From: Pelagomonas calceolata
Lineage: Eukaryota; Sar; Pelagophyceae; Pelagomonadales; Pelagomonadaceae
Direction of reading: 5' to 3'
Length of the DNA: 64,000 nucleotides
NCBI GenBank assembly: GCA_918797485.1
Contig: CAKKNE010000004.1
Span: 2,728,001-2,792,000 of the forward strand
Below the pieces are notes generated by a model. That model was not told the DNA's origin, made no database searches, and saw nothing but the letters and a program-made list of their open reading frames with translations. Position numbers and translations under genes: made by a program. Of the stretch, positions 37,816 through 47,509 are shown in pieces; position 1 is the first letter of the stretch, and the number at the start of each line of letters is the position of its first letter.

Positions 37816-38922
37816 CTACACGGCGTTAAGCCTCAGGAGCACGTCGGACGCCGTCACGTCGCGCCCCGAAACGTCGGCCCTCGTCGGCGCGTGCGCGCGC
37901 ACGTAGTCCTTGAGGACCTGGTAGTGCTCCTGCGCGAAGGCCGGGTGCTCCATACCAGGACACGCGCCCCTTTGCGCCTCCTTTCCCACGCATCGGCCGT
38001 GGTGGTAGGTCACGGGTAGGTACGTGCCGGCTCGGACGTATTTCCCGATCATCGGTAAATCCAGAATACCGTGGCCGATAATCCTCACAATAGGATTGTA
38101 TGGTTGCAATACCTTGCCGACGCGCGTCTCGGCCACCCTCTGGAACGACGCGTGGCCGTCCTCCGTCTTCATCGGCTCCTTCGCCGCGTAGGCGTCCATG
38201 GCACTTTTATTGGCGACCACGAAGTCGTCGATATAACCACCAAACATCGTCTCGCACGGGAGGAACGCGCCCGACCGCGCCACCGCCATCTCGCGAACCA
38301 CTCCATTCAAATCTAAGTCCTGGAGCAGCAGCACGTCCGGCCGCGTCCGCAAAATGAACTCCACCGATTGATAAGCGGGAGACCTTTTCAGGGCCGCGTG
38401 GCACCGCCCGACGCTCTCCCACTGGTGCGCGAAGCCCTTGTACTTGCGCTGGCAGTGGCTGTCGCATTTCGTGTTCGTCTTGTTGCGTTGGACCATGCCG
38501 CCCACACATAACTCGCCCTTCACGACACCACCGGACTTCCGCGCCGTCGAGCTCTTCGCGAGGCGCTTGCTACAAATATCCTGGGACAGCGGGAAGAAGT
38601 CCGCATCACATCTATCTCTATCGTGAATGTCGTAGTAGGCGCACGTCGCATATTTATCCTCCGCGAAGATATGGACGTGGTCCCAATCCTTGACGACGTC
38701 CAGCGCGGCCGCGCCGACTTTCGCTTGCGTGCGGCCGTCGTAGGGCGACTCGATGCCCAGCCACCAGTTGCTTCTTCCTCCGTTCCGCTCGATCAGATTA
38801 CAAGATAATGCTGGCCAGGTCACGAGGAACGTCCGCAGGCCGCCGGAGAGCTCGAGCGCGTAGCGCGGTTTTCCTGATGCGGTCGCGTCGTTGCTGCGGC
38901 AGGCGCAGCGCGGGTTCGGCAT
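37816..38922 (-). CDS. Glycosyltransferase-like protein (RxRPD type)
   Basis: 368 residues. YALELSGGLRTFLVTWPAL at the start, WDHVHIFAED, and FILRTRPDVLLLQDLDLNGV near the middle follow the pattern of protist and bacterial proteins annotated as putative glycosyltransferases, where the Arg-x-Arg-Pro-Asp stretch lines the sugar-nucleotide site. No clear signal peptide in the called frame. It is the first of three adjacent genes with transferase features. Donor and acceptor unknown. Confidence 0.6.
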   Translation of the reverse strand: MPNPRCACRSNDATASGKPRYALELSGGLRTFLVTWPALSCNLIERNGGRSNWWLGIESPYDGRTQAKVGAAALDVVKDWDHVHIFAEDKYATCAYYDIHDRDRCDADFFPLSQDICSKRLAKSSTARKSGGVVKGELCVGGMVQRNKTNTKCDSHCQRKYKGFAHQWESVGRCHAALKRSPAYQSVEFILRTRPDVLLLQDLDLNGVVREMAVARSGAFLPCETMFGGYIDDFVVANKSAMDAYAAKEPMKTEDGHASFQRVAETRVGKVLQPYNPIVRIIGHGILDLPMIGKYVRAGTYLPVTYHHGRCVGKEAQRGACPGMEHPAFAQEHYQVLKDYVRAHAPTRADVSGRDVTASDVLLRLNAV

Positions 38923-39344
38923 CGTGGCGCGTCAACCGCAGAGAGCGCGGACGCCGTCGCGCACCGCACGCGGGACTCACGAGATCCTCACTCTACTGGA
39001 TGTCACGCCGACGGCGTGGGCGCAGCGATGCCCTATCCGTGCGTAGCGGTGGTTTATGTGATCGACGAGTCAAAGGGCAGCCATTTTGGGCTCGGCTAAG
39101 CCAAAAGCCGTCCCACGGGGTGCCGATTTTGGTCTAAACCCGACGCAAAGTTTCAGCTTCCCGGCGCATTTTGCCGGGCGTACGCGTCGCGATACGCGGC
39201 GCAGCGCTGCCCCGGCATGCCTTCGTGAACCTTAAAATGCGTGGCGCCCATCAAAGGCTGCCCACGTAGCCGCGCCAGCCCTGCATCTCCGCGGCCGCGG
39301 CCCGCCAGCCGGCGCCGCCGCAGCGCTGCACGCGGATCAGCACC
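38923..39344. other. Divergent promoter region between two transferase genes
   Basis: No gene. Contains GGGCAGCCATTTTGGG near 39074 and a short hairpin CCCGGC / GCCGGG at about 39160-39178. Confidence 0.35.
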
Positions 39345-41849
39345 ATGCGTGATGTAGCCATCGGCGCCCTGCTGGGGGCAGTATTAGCGGTATTCGTGCA
39401 CCTCGCGGCCATCCACTCGCGGACGCACCACGACGCGCACCACGCGACGTCGGCGATCCATCAAGCGTTGAAGCGCGCCGCGCCGCGGCGCCGTTTTCTG
39501 CCCTTCTTTGAAGGCTGCGCTCCCTCACAAACGTGCGCGCGGAACCTCGTCGAGCGGCCGCGGAGTCGGCTCGAGGGCGCGCCGGGCGACGCGTCCGTGC
39601 CACCACCCAGTGATTGGGCCTCGCATTTCGCGGGGAACGAGCTGGCGGGCGCCGTCGCCTCCGCGAAGTGCGCGCCGGGCGCGGCCGTCAACGCCGGGCA
39701 TGCTCATATGTCGAGGGGCGCGTGCGCCTACGAGTGGCTCCACGACGCCTTCGGGCGGCGGCGTATTGATGCGGAGGAGGCTTGTGATATTATATCAGAA
39801 TCATCGGCAGCGTTCGCTTCCACCTTGATAAGGGAGACGGTATCAAACTTGCGCTCTTCCGTCACTGCCCACGTCTACTGGACCGTCCTCGACGATTCTC
39901 GAACGGACGCGGCCGCGAATATGATGAAAGCGTTCGAGACCATCGCGCGGCCCTCGTCTCCAACGCCGTCGGTTCTGGTCGTGGCGTCCGTCGGTTCGAA
40001 AGCGGCGTGCGCGGCTCGGAAAGCGGGCGCGAGAACGGCCGCCTGGCGGCCGCCACCTTCACATAAAGGAGCGATCTTCATGGACCAGGCCCTCGCCACG
40101 GGCGGGTTGGACGGACCCGATATTCATGGAAAGAAACGCACCTTCCTGGGCGTGCGCGGCACGGGCGGCGTCGCGCCCGAGCTGTGGCGCGACGGCCGCG
40201 AGATGCTGCGCTACGAGCGGGCTAGGCGCTATCATGTGACGAACGACACGCGCTTGAACTACGGCGCCCGCAGCGCGAAAGCAGCGGCGCTGCGCCACGC
40301 TTTATCATGGCGCGTCGTGGCCATATTTTCTTCCACGGACCACCCGAAGCTTCTCAATGCAATATACCTCAAGACCGACGCCGACGCGTTCTTCGCGGGC
40401 GCGCCTCCCTCATCACTATTGACGAACTTGCGCCCCGGCCTCACGTGCGCCGCGCGGTTTGGAATTGACCCGCGGCCGGAGCACCAGAGGTTTGTCAGAG
40501 CGTCGCGCATCGGCGGCGCGCCGACGGCCGCGGTCCTGGCTTTTAGGAGAGATGCCATGGCCGCGCGGGCCGCGCGCGTCTTCCTGCACGCTTCGAACGC
40601 TTTGCTCGAGGCGGTCGACGCTTCGGTAAATGAAGCGGCGGTCCACGCCGCGGCCCACGGCGACGTTCTGGTGGGCTGCGCCGTCGCGGCCTCAACAGGC
40701 AACGACTGGGAGGCCTGGGGCTGTTCCGGTGATATTGGTGAAGAAGCCAAACAAGCTCTGAGAAGGGCGAACCTGGACGGGGACGGGCCCTTGCAGATCC
40801 AGCTCTGGGATTCGGAACAGGTCGTCTCGCACGAACATCCAAGTATATTATCGGGGGCGACGGTTGCCATACACGTCAGAGCTGGCGACGACGACCTCAC
40901 CGCTTCCAGGGATATACGAGCGGGGTCGCGGGGCGGCGGCCTCGCGACGACGCCCTACGCGTCGGTTTTGCGAGTCGCGAAGGAACTGGGCGTCTATCCC
41001 GGCGCTATTGATGAGTTTGGCAATAGGGACTACTTCAGGGTTGACACTACAAAACATAGGAAGTACGTGGCCGTCGAAGACACACTCATAGCGACGATGC
41101 CGCCGAACTTTCATAATGGAGAGCGTTTGGGAACGGCCTGTCTGTCCTTGCTCGCGATCGCCTACTTCACGGGCCGCGTCGCGGTCCTGCCGGCGGCGCT
41201 GCATTTTGAGAAGTATTACTACCTCTGGGAGTTCATCGACGTCGAACAATCAGTACTGAAAGTCCACTTCCGGGAGTCGCACTTCCTGTCGAAGGCGAGG
41301 AGCCACGCGCGGCGCAGTGTAAATGCAGCGCGGGTGCAGGTCCGCGAGGACGGCACCGTGAGCGTGTCCCGCGTCTTGGATGATGACGCGGACGATGCGA
41401 ACGCGCGGGTCTACGCGAGGCCCGATCCGCTGGACCCGATGGCGCTCGCGGTCGCCGCGGCGACGCGCGACGACGTTGCCAAGGACGCGGACGTGCTCTA
41501 TCTCAACGTGGATGAAATCCCGACGCACAACGCGCTCGCGACGCCGCACCGCGCCTGCACCTTCCGGCCGCCGTGGAGAGCGAACGGGAAGGGCTGCGCA
41601 TCCAGTGGGAAAGGAGCCCCGCCATGGCTTGGCTTGCTCTACGACCACTACGGCCATTGCACCTTCGAAGCGCACGCGCTGCGGGGCTTGGGCCTCGTGA
41701 CGGCGTCGGACGACTGCCACGCAAAAAGAATCGAAGACGCACGACGTATGCGCTTGTTCGACATCGACCCGGGCAACCGGTCCCTCGTCGTCGAGAAGCC
41801 GCGCGGCGGCGAGGCGGGGAAGACGTTCAAGGGGCCGGCAAAGCGCTAG
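39345..41849 (+). CDS. Type II membrane glycosyltransferase-like protein (two-part)
   Basis: 834 residues with an N-terminal signal anchor (VAIGALLGAVLAVFVHLAAI). The middle part holds a transferase-like region: LVVASVGSKAACAARKAGA, then RSAKAAALRHALSW and NAIYLKTDADAFFAG, with Asp-Ala-Asp in the metal/nucleotide-sugar position. The C-terminal third (about 585-800) is a second domain (GERLGTACLSLLAIAYFTGR, ALHFEKYYYLWEFIDVEQ), possibly another transferase. Golgi location is expected. Its 3' end is 16 bases from that of the next gene. Confidence 0.6.
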   Translation: MRDVAIGALLGAVLAVFVHLAAIHSRTHHDAHHATSAIHQALKRAAPRRRFLPFFEGCAPSQTCARNLVERPRSRLEGAPGDASVPPPSDWASHFAGNELAGAVASAKCAPGAAVNAGHAHMSRGACAYEWLHDAFGRRRIDAEEACDIISESSAAFASTLIRETVSNLRSSVTAHVYWTVLDDSRTDAAANMMKAFETIARPSSPTPSVLVVASVGSKAACAARKAGARTAAWRPPPSHKGAIFMDQALATGGLDGPDIHGKKRTFLGVRGTGGVAPELWRDGREMLRYERARRYHVTNDTRLNYGARSAKAAALRHALSWRVVAIFSSTDHPKLLNAIYLKTDADAFFAGAPPSSLLTNLRPGLTCAARFGIDPRPEHQRFVRASRIGGAPTAAVLAFRRDAMAARAARVFLHASNALLEAVDASVNEAAVHAAAHGDVLVGCAVAASTGNDWEAWGCSGDIGEEAKQALRRANLDGDGPLQIQLWDSEQVVSHEHPSILSGATVAIHVRAGDDDLTASRDIRAGSRGGGLATTPYASVLRVAKELGVYPGAIDEFGNRDYFRVDTTKHRKYVAVEDTLIATMPPNFHNGERLGTACLSLLAIAYFTGRVAVLPAALHFEKYYYLWEFIDVEQSVLKVHFRESHFLSKARSHARRSVNAARVQVREDGTVSVSRVLDDDADDANARVYARPDPLDPMALAVAAATRDDVAKDADVLYLNVDEIPTHNALATPHRACTFRPPWRANGKGCASSGKGAPPWLGLLYDHYGHCTFEAHALRGLGLVTASDDCHAKRIEDARRMRLFDIDPGNRSLVVEKPRGGEAGKTFKGPAKR

Positions 41850-41865
41850 TAACTAAGAACAAAGT

Positions 41866-43923
41866 TTAACTATTGGACACGAGCGTCACGAGCCCGAACG
41901 CCTCCCAGTCCGCGACGACCTGGCCCTCGACTCCGTCCAAACTTCCGAACACCACGACCTCCCGACAATCGCGCCGCGCCTCGACGACGGCGAGGATGTC
42001 GGGCGGGCACTCGAGGCGGTTGACGCGGCGCTGCATCATCTGCTCGCAGTCGCGGGCTTGGGGCCGCGGCACGAAGTGCCACCGGCGGTGCTTCCCGACG
42101 GCCTCCTGCCGGCTGATGCAGGCGTCGGTCCAGAGCGGGATCGTCGAGAGTGCCTCGACGTCCGCGGGCGCCGCCGCGGCGAAGCGGCGCGCGGGGCAAT
42201 CCACCCCCTTGAACGCGACGGCTGCGTGCGTCCACTTGCCGTTTCCAGAATAAGTAGGCTCGCGGTAGACGCGATCATAAGTATTGATTCGTTGTATACG
42301 TGTAATGGGGTCATTGCCGACGACGACGGCGCAGGTCGGCTGCTGTCTCGGGATCGCGGGCGCCGGCGCCGGCGCATCATCTAAACCGGCCGTGAACTCG
42401 TGGAGCCAGTACGGCACATATAATTTCGACATCGAGACGCCGCCCTGCGCGACCGCATCAAAGACGCGGGTCCGCACGGCATCCAAGTAGGCCGGCGTGA
42501 CCTTCTTCCAGTCACGCACGCGGACGACGGGCAATCCACTATAAAGTTCGGCCATCGCTGATGAAGCATCGTAGTCGACGAGCGGGATCGCGCCCGCGGC
42601 TAAAGCCTCCCACTCGCGATAGTTCGTCCGGCCCTTGCCCTGGGGGCTTACCACAAAATCGCTCCCAAAATACAACTCCCGCAACTCGTCGCCGCTCCGG
42701 GCCGTTCGATCACTGCAGTCGAAACCTTTCTTCGACAGCTCGTCGAGGACCGCGAAGCGCCGCACGCGCGACATGGTCTCGCCCAGGCCCCTCCTATTAG
42801 GGCCGTAGCGCCAGCGCATGGCCTCCTCGCTCAAGACGCGGTCATGATCAAAAATGCGTTTCGCGCGGTCGCGGACCCTTTGTTGTGGCGAGGTGTACTC
42901 GCGCGGCGCCGCATACTCCGAAGCCTTCTGGGGCGTCGCGAGCATGCTCATGCAGCAACAGACCAACGGTCCCGTGCGCTCTGTTGATGCCTCGCGGCCG
43001 TCCAAGGCGTCGACCCATTGGGCCGGGTCGCGGACGCCCGTCGCGTAGGCCTTCATTTTCGGGTGGGGCCGCGCTATTTCACCAGCGCTATCGATGAGCC
43101 CGTCGCTCGGGTTGTTCGCGTACCAGGCCTTGAGGTTCACCGTGTCCAGTAAATCGCCCATGTCGAGGAAGGGCGACGCCTTGCCCGGTCGCAGGGGCAC
43201 GTTGCAATCGGAGGAAGTGACCAAGGTCAAAGACCGGTTCCCGACGACCTCCGGGAGGAAGTATCGTAGAAGTGAGGCGAGTGACAACCCCATATAAGTA
43301 CCGAAGGCGTTACCTCTATAAAAGTCGCCGCAGTTGTCCCCGAAGTGCAGCTCGAGCCAGGCGTCCGTCGGCGACCACCTTCCAATACCGGCGTGGCCGT
43401 TCGCCGACACCGTACGCTTGCGGTCCCACAGGAATTCATCTGTAGCACTCCGGTCGCGGTCGGTCACCGCCACCGGCGTTCGACTCCGACCGGGAGCTAA
43501 AGCAGCCTCGACGGCGCGCTCCTCCGCCGTCCACCGTTCCAAGACCCAGGGCATCTTGTCCCGCGACACGCGCCGCGACGCGAAGGGCAGCGTCCCGCTC
43601 GGGCCGTGCCGCAGCGTGCCCCCCAGCAACATGTCGTCGATGCGCCCGGCGCCGCCCTGTTCCGCGCGGAAGGCGGCCCACCTCCTATCTAAACCGTATT
43701 CCTTCAGCCAGTACTTGAGGCAGCACCGTAAACAACACTTGACGCGACTGTAGGGCGTCCGGAACGGTACTGTACTAACCAGGCAGGCGCGGCTGTAGAC
43801 CCGGCGCGGCGGGCACTCCTCCGTGCATTCGAGGTCTTGGTTGTCGAGGCATTTCTGCGTCGCGACGTCGGCGTCATTGGCTGCGACCGCATGCACCAGC
43901 AGTGCGAGGCAGCTGAGGCGCAT
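41866..43923 (-). CDS. Secreted/Golgi exostosin-like glycosyltransferase
   Basis: 685 residues with a signal peptide (MRLSCLALLVHAVAAND) and a Cys-rich start (KCLDNQDLECTEECPPRR). The transferase core is recognised by FGSDFVVSPQGKGRTNYREW followed by EALAAGAIPLVDYD and YSGLPVVRVRDWKKVTPAYL, the pattern of exostosin/GT47-like and related catalytic C-lobes. A C-terminal extension of about 150 residues contains further Cys. Likely acts in the secretory pathway on glycans or glycoproteins. Confidence 0.7.
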   Translation of the reverse strand: MRLSCLALLVHAVAANDADVATQKCLDNQDLECTEECPPRRVYSRACLVSTVPFRTPYSRVKCCLRCCLKYWLKEYGLDRRWAAFRAEQGGAGRIDDMLLGGTLRHGPSGTLPFASRRVSRDKMPWVLERWTAEERAVEAALAPGRSRTPVAVTDRDRSATDEFLWDRKRTVSANGHAGIGRWSPTDAWLELHFGDNCGDFYRGNAFGTYMGLSLASLLRYFLPEVVGNRSLTLVTSSDCNVPLRPGKASPFLDMGDLLDTVNLKAWYANNPSDGLIDSAGEIARPHPKMKAYATGVRDPAQWVDALDGREASTERTGPLVCCCMSMLATPQKASEYAAPREYTSPQQRVRDRAKRIFDHDRVLSEEAMRWRYGPNRRGLGETMSRVRRFAVLDELSKKGFDCSDRTARSGDELRELYFGSDFVVSPQGKGRTNYREWEALAAGAIPLVDYDASSAMAELYSGLPVVRVRDWKKVTPAYLDAVRTRVFDAVAQGGVSMSKLYVPYWLHEFTAGLDDAPAPAPAIPRQQPTCAVVVGNDPITRIQRINTYDRVYREPTYSGNGKWTHAAVAFKGVDCPARRFAAAAPADVEALSTIPLWTDACISRQEAVGKHRRWHFVPRPQARDCEQMMQRRVNRLECPPDILAVVEARRDCREVVVFGSLDGVEGQVVADWEAFGLVTLVSNS

Positions 43924-44139
43924 GCCACCGGTGCCGCCGGTGCGGCTGGCTGAGGGCAGCCTTTTCGGTTGCTACAGCATATATGTGCTCGTCAGGCAGC
44001 CGGAAAGCGAGTTGGCCCTTGCTCTGCATGCAAAAATTATGCGAAAATTAAAACCTGTAAATTGATTTTGCCCAGGGACCAATCGCAAGCGGTGCTGGGC
44101 ATCGCTCCACAGCTTTGCGGGGTGGGTGATGAATTACAA

Positions 44140-44159
44140 CTAGCGGCCAAAGGCACTAG
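44140..44159. promoter_or_regulatory. CTAG palindrome element copy (inverted)
   Basis: On the minus strand CTAGTGCCTTTGGCCGCTAG, 238 bases before the IFT22 ATG. Confidence 0.45.
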
Positions 44160-44223
44160 CAATTTGATCGAGCTCGCACCCGCCGCCGCCAGGCGACGTC
44201 CGTGCCCTCCAAGGAGCACAGTT

Positions 44224-44299
44224 CTCGACGCTCGAAGCTCGCCGTAGTCCGCTTACGGCAGTGCTCGACGCGCGAACCTCGCCGTAGTCCGCTTACGGC
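44224..44299. repeat. Two-unit tandem repeat with hairpins upstream of IFT22
   Basis: Two 36-base units (44224-44259 and 44264-44299, period 40) share CTCGACGC and CTCGCCGTAGTCCGCTTACG. Each unit contains the inverted repeat GCCGTA / TACGGC with a 7-base loop. Confidence 0.6.
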
Positions 44300-44397
44300 C
44301 GCGCCGACCTCCGCGAGGCAGCCCCAAACCCAGGCTGCCCGTAGAGGCAGCCCTCAGGCTGGCGCACACGGCCGACGGCCACTCGGCCATCCTGCCC

Positions 44398-44979
44398 ATG
44401 GCCGAGGAGAAGGGCCCCACCGCGCCGCCCGGGCTCAAGATCGTGGTGGTGGGCCCGACGCAGGGCGGCAAGACCACGGTCTCCAACTACATCGCGTCGG
44501 ACGAGGCCGTCGACTTCGAGTACCCTTTTGAATATAACGCCACCGTCGGCGTGCGCATCTTGGAGTGCGAGCGGAATCTAGGGGGACCGGCGACGCCGGT
44601 CGAGGTCTGGGACGTGGGAGGCTCGACGGACTACGAGGGCTGCTGGCCGGCCATCATGCACGACGCGCACGGCGTCGTCCTCGTCTACAACCCCGAGCAG
44701 GAGGGCCAGGTGAGCGAGTCGGGCGCCTGGTACGAGTACTTCGTCCAGAACAACGACCTGCCCGACGAGGCGTGCGTCGTCTTCGCCTTCGCGCCGAACG
44801 CGCAGCGCGGCACGCGCCAGCGCGTCTCGCCCAAGATCGAGCACCTCAACGTCGTCAACATCTCGCTCGACGACGGCTCCCTCGTGAAGACGCAGTTCGA
44901 GCGCTTCCTCAAGGCGGCCAAGGCCCGCAAGGACTCGGGCGGCGGCGGCGGCGAGGCCAAGGGGGCGGAGTACAAGTGA
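44398..44979 (+). CDS. IFT22: IFT22 / RABL5-like small GTPase
   Basis: 193 residues. The P-loop is GPTQGGKTT. GVRILE follows in the switch I region, then WDVGG in place of WDTAG, and CWPAIMHDAHGVVLVYNPEQ, all close to IFT22/RABL5. The canonical NKxD guanine motif is not evident, as in the family. IFT22 is a subunit of the intraflagellar transport B complex, so its presence implies a flagellum at some life stage or recent ancestry. The C-terminus is Gly/Lys-rich with no prenylation motif. Confidence 0.88.
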   Translation: MAEEKGPTAPPGLKIVVVGPTQGGKTTVSNYIASDEAVDFEYPFEYNATVGVRILECERNLGGPATPVEVWDVGGSTDYEGCWPAIMHDAHGVVLVYNPEQEGQVSESGAWYEYFVQNNDLPDEACVVFAFAPNAQRGTRQRVSPKIEHLNVVNISLDDGSLVKTQFERFLKAAKARKDSGGGGGEAKGAEYK

Positions 44980-45192
44980 GTATCTACTACTAGTAAGCAA
45001 AGCAAACTTGCTGAAACTGAAATATATAGTATTGATGATAGATTCATGCGGTAAATTAGTATGATTCTCAAACAGCGTCAGGTCGTAGGGCGAGTCAAGA
45101 GCTGGAGGGGAAACGACGTCCCAGGGGTGGCGTGGGGGCTTGTGATGAGTGAGCTGGAGGTGCAATTGAGCCGCGAATTGTGAGGCGCGGGT

Positions 45193-45963
45193 CTAGACCT
45201 TGGTCATCTCCGTAATCTCCTTAAGCGGCGGCGGACCGTCATCTTGTGGAAGGGGCTTCTTTTTCATGATGAAGATGGCCACGCCTACAATACAGAAGAA
45301 CGCGATGATGCCGCACACGAGACCGGCTATTTTCCCGGCATCTGGCTCGCAGCAGTCCTCCTTGTCCGAGGCGCAGCAAGTGTCTTTGTGGCAGACACCA
45401 GACAACCCGGGGTACGCGTACCACTTGCCAAATTTGTTAGACTCTTTTGAGAATGCTCCGCATTTGACGTCCCACATGTCATCAGCATCGCACGACTTAC
45501 AATCCCAACCGCAACTCAAGGCGCAGTCTTGGTCGCTGCGGGTCTTGACCTCGTTTTGGTACACGCACACGACGTACGCCTCGTACGACACCTGGCACAC
45601 GCTGGAGCCCTTTCCGCACTGCCCAGTCACGACCCTCTGCGCGTCCTCGCAGGTCTCCACCGGGTCGTCCTCGTCCAGGGTGACGCCGTTTACGAAGAAG
45701 TCGTCGTCGCCCGTGGCGGATCCTGCGTCCGACGCCGCGAAGACACAGTCGCTGAAGGCCGTCAGCTGGCTTCCGCATACACCTTGCAGGTCGGCAGGGG
45801 TGGCAAACGCCGGAGGCAGCGTGAGATCGCCGGAGCGAAACGCCGGGGGAAATGTCGCAGTATTGATGGCAGGGGGCAGCGTGGCAGCGAAGGGAACCGG
45901 GGGCAGCGTCAGCTGCCCCTGGGCCATCGCCACCGCAAGCGCGAACCAGCAAGTGAGCGCCAT
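45193..45963 (-). CDS. Cys-rich type I membrane surface protein with CxKDxCC juxtamembrane motif
   Basis: 256 residues from the ATG at 45963. Signal peptide (MALTCWFALAVAMAQGQ). Four LPP/FPP repeats of the type TLPPAF follow (about 18-56), then a Cys module (TCEDAQRVVTGQCGKGSSVC, then YEAYVVCVYQNEV and CALSCGWDCKSC). Next come the juxtamembrane motif CHKDTCCASDKEDCCEPDAG, one membrane span (IAGLVCGIIAFFCIVGVAIF) and a short basic/Pro tail. The Cys module and juxtamembrane motif recur in neighbouring genes. Probably a cell-surface protein; ligand unknown. Confidence 0.75.
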   Translation of the reverse strand: MALTCWFALAVAMAQGQLTLPPVPFAATLPPAINTATFPPAFRSGDLTLPPAFATPADLQGVCGSQLTAFSDCVFAASDAGSATGDDDFFVNGVTLDEDDPVETCEDAQRVVTGQCGKGSSVCQVSYEAYVVCVYQNEVKTRSDQDCALSCGWDCKSCDADDMWDVKCGAFSKESNKFGKWYAYPGLSGVCHKDTCCASDKEDCCEPDAGKIAGLVCGIIAFFCIVGVAIFIMKKKPLPQDDGPPPLKEITEMTKV

Positions 45964-46231
45964 CCTGGAGTTGTTGCAGGTTTTGCGAGAGCCAGCGCCT
46001 TGATTGCGAGTCGGGGACGGTCGTTGTATAACCCGCACGTGACGGAAGCCACAAGTCGAGATAGGCCTCGGAAAGGTCCTGCTTGCGCGCCTTAGTACCG
46101 ACGATCGCAGCTGTATCAACTTCTAGTAAGATCTAGTACAGCCTGCAGGCAGTGCCATGCAGCCGCTATTGCCCAGCCGCAATCGAGAGCAGCGACGAGG
46201 CGCTACGTCGAGGCGCTGAGGTCTAGTTCAG

Positions 46232-47509
46232 ATGGGGCGCCAGCTGAAAGTACTGCTGCTGGTTGGCGGCCTGGTGCCTACAGCATCTACATGTCAAGGT
46301 CTCTTCGGTGATGATTTAGATGACGATGATGGGTGCACCGGCCAGCAGGCGTGGAAGCTCAAGCTCTACGAGAAAGGCTCGGGCTGCGCGGGAGAGGCGT
46401 ACCTTGGCAAAGTCATTGGGGGCCAGGTTGATTATGATGATTGGGATTCGGGCTGCGAGGACGTGCCGCTGGCCGACGAGCGCGCGGTTCACTTTACTGA
46501 ATGCACCCTTGAGCATGCGACGCTCTCCGTGTACTCGACCACTGGATGCCCGACCGACGCTGCCCTGGAGGAGCGGACCGTGCCGATCTCAAATTACGAC
46601 GAGGGGAGCGAGTGCGTCGAGGGCCTGTTCGACGACCTCGACGCGATCATCATGTGCCCGAGTGCGTACTACGGCGTCATGTGCAATGCCAGTGCAGGTG
46701 TCTCCTACGTGCCCATAGACGAATCAGACTGCAACGACGCTTACCTGGAAGGGATAGTCACCAATGCCATCAAAGGTGAACAGACCGTTGATCTTGACGG
46801 TTGTGGGAGAGAGGATAGGGAATTTGAGTTATTTGTCCATGACAAGATAGCAGCCTGCGGCGAAATCTGCGAAGCGACGGGCGAATGCGGCATAGCGAAC
46901 ATCGGCAACTGCGAGATCGACGGGCGGCCCAGGCACATCTACCGAAAGGTGTGCGACCCCAACGCCACGGTGCCCACCCTCGACGAAATCATCGCTGGCA
47001 TCTCTCCGAATGACGACGCAACTATCCCTCCGACCTTCGAGGGAGTTACATTGCCTCCCGCATTTGAGCCTAGTATTAGAGGTGTTTTTGATGCCGTATT
47101 GAAAAATGTTTGCGCCGACAAAAATACTGCCGTTGGCGTCTGTCACATCGCGGAGGGCCTTTGCAACCATATTAATCTTGACATGGGCACGTGGCAATGC
47201 GACGACGTCTTCGAGACCGGGCTTTCGTCACAGTTTCCTGAAGCTGATGCTACAGAAACATGCGAAGACCTGCAGGAGGCTATGTATGATTGCGGACTGG
47301 AGCCTTATCCTTGCCAAACGGAACATCGAGCGCTCGCCAAGTGCTCATTCGAATTGGGGGCCCGGATCTACTACGGCCACGAGTGCGAGTTTTCCTGCCC
47401 GGACACCGCTGAGACTCCGGAGACTGCCGGTGAGCTCGGCAGCGCGGCAGACGGCGCTCGCAAGACCACGGCCGTAGGCGCTCTCCTCGGGACCGCCCTT
47501 CTCTTGTGA
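46232..47509 (+). CDS. Cys-rich secreted, probably GPI-anchored surface protein
   Basis: 425 residues with a signal peptide (about 1-20). It contains CGEICEATGECG followed by an NC and YRKVC pattern, which matches CGELCEGDDECG in the lectin gene at 55472. A TLPPAF word follows, as in the gene to the left, then the Cys module TCEDLQEAMYDCGLEPYPC with EHRALAKCSFEL. The end ARKTTAVGALLGTALLL is a hydrophobic tail right at the stop, preceded by small residues, so a GPI anchor is likely. Divergent from the membrane protein at 45193. Confidence 0.7.
   Translation: MGRQLKVLLLVGGLVPTASTCQGLFGDDLDDDDGCTGQQAWKLKLYEKGSGCAGEAYLGKVIGGQVDYDDWDSGCEDVPLADERAVHFTECTLEHATLSVYSTTGCPTDAALEERTVPISNYDEGSECVEGLFDDLDAIIMCPSAYYGVMCNASAGVSYVPIDESDCNDAYLEGIVTNAIKGEQTVDLDGCGREDREFELFVHDKIAACGEICEATGECGIANIGNCEIDGRPRHIYRKVCDPNATVPTLDEIIAGISPNDDATIPPTFEGVTLPPAFEPSIRGVFDAVLKNVCADKNTAVGVCHIAEGLCNHINLDMGTWQCDDVFETGLSSQFPEADATETCEDLQEAMYDCGLEPYPCQTEHRALAKCSFELGARIYYGHECEFSCPDTAETPETAGELGSAADGARKTTAVGALLGTALLL

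Larger units (their letters stand above)
43924..44397. other. Divergent promoter region, transferase / IFT22
   Basis: No gene. Contains a CTAG element (44140-44159), a tandem repeat with hairpins (44224-44299) and several GGCAGCC words just before the IFT22 start. Confidence 0.4.
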
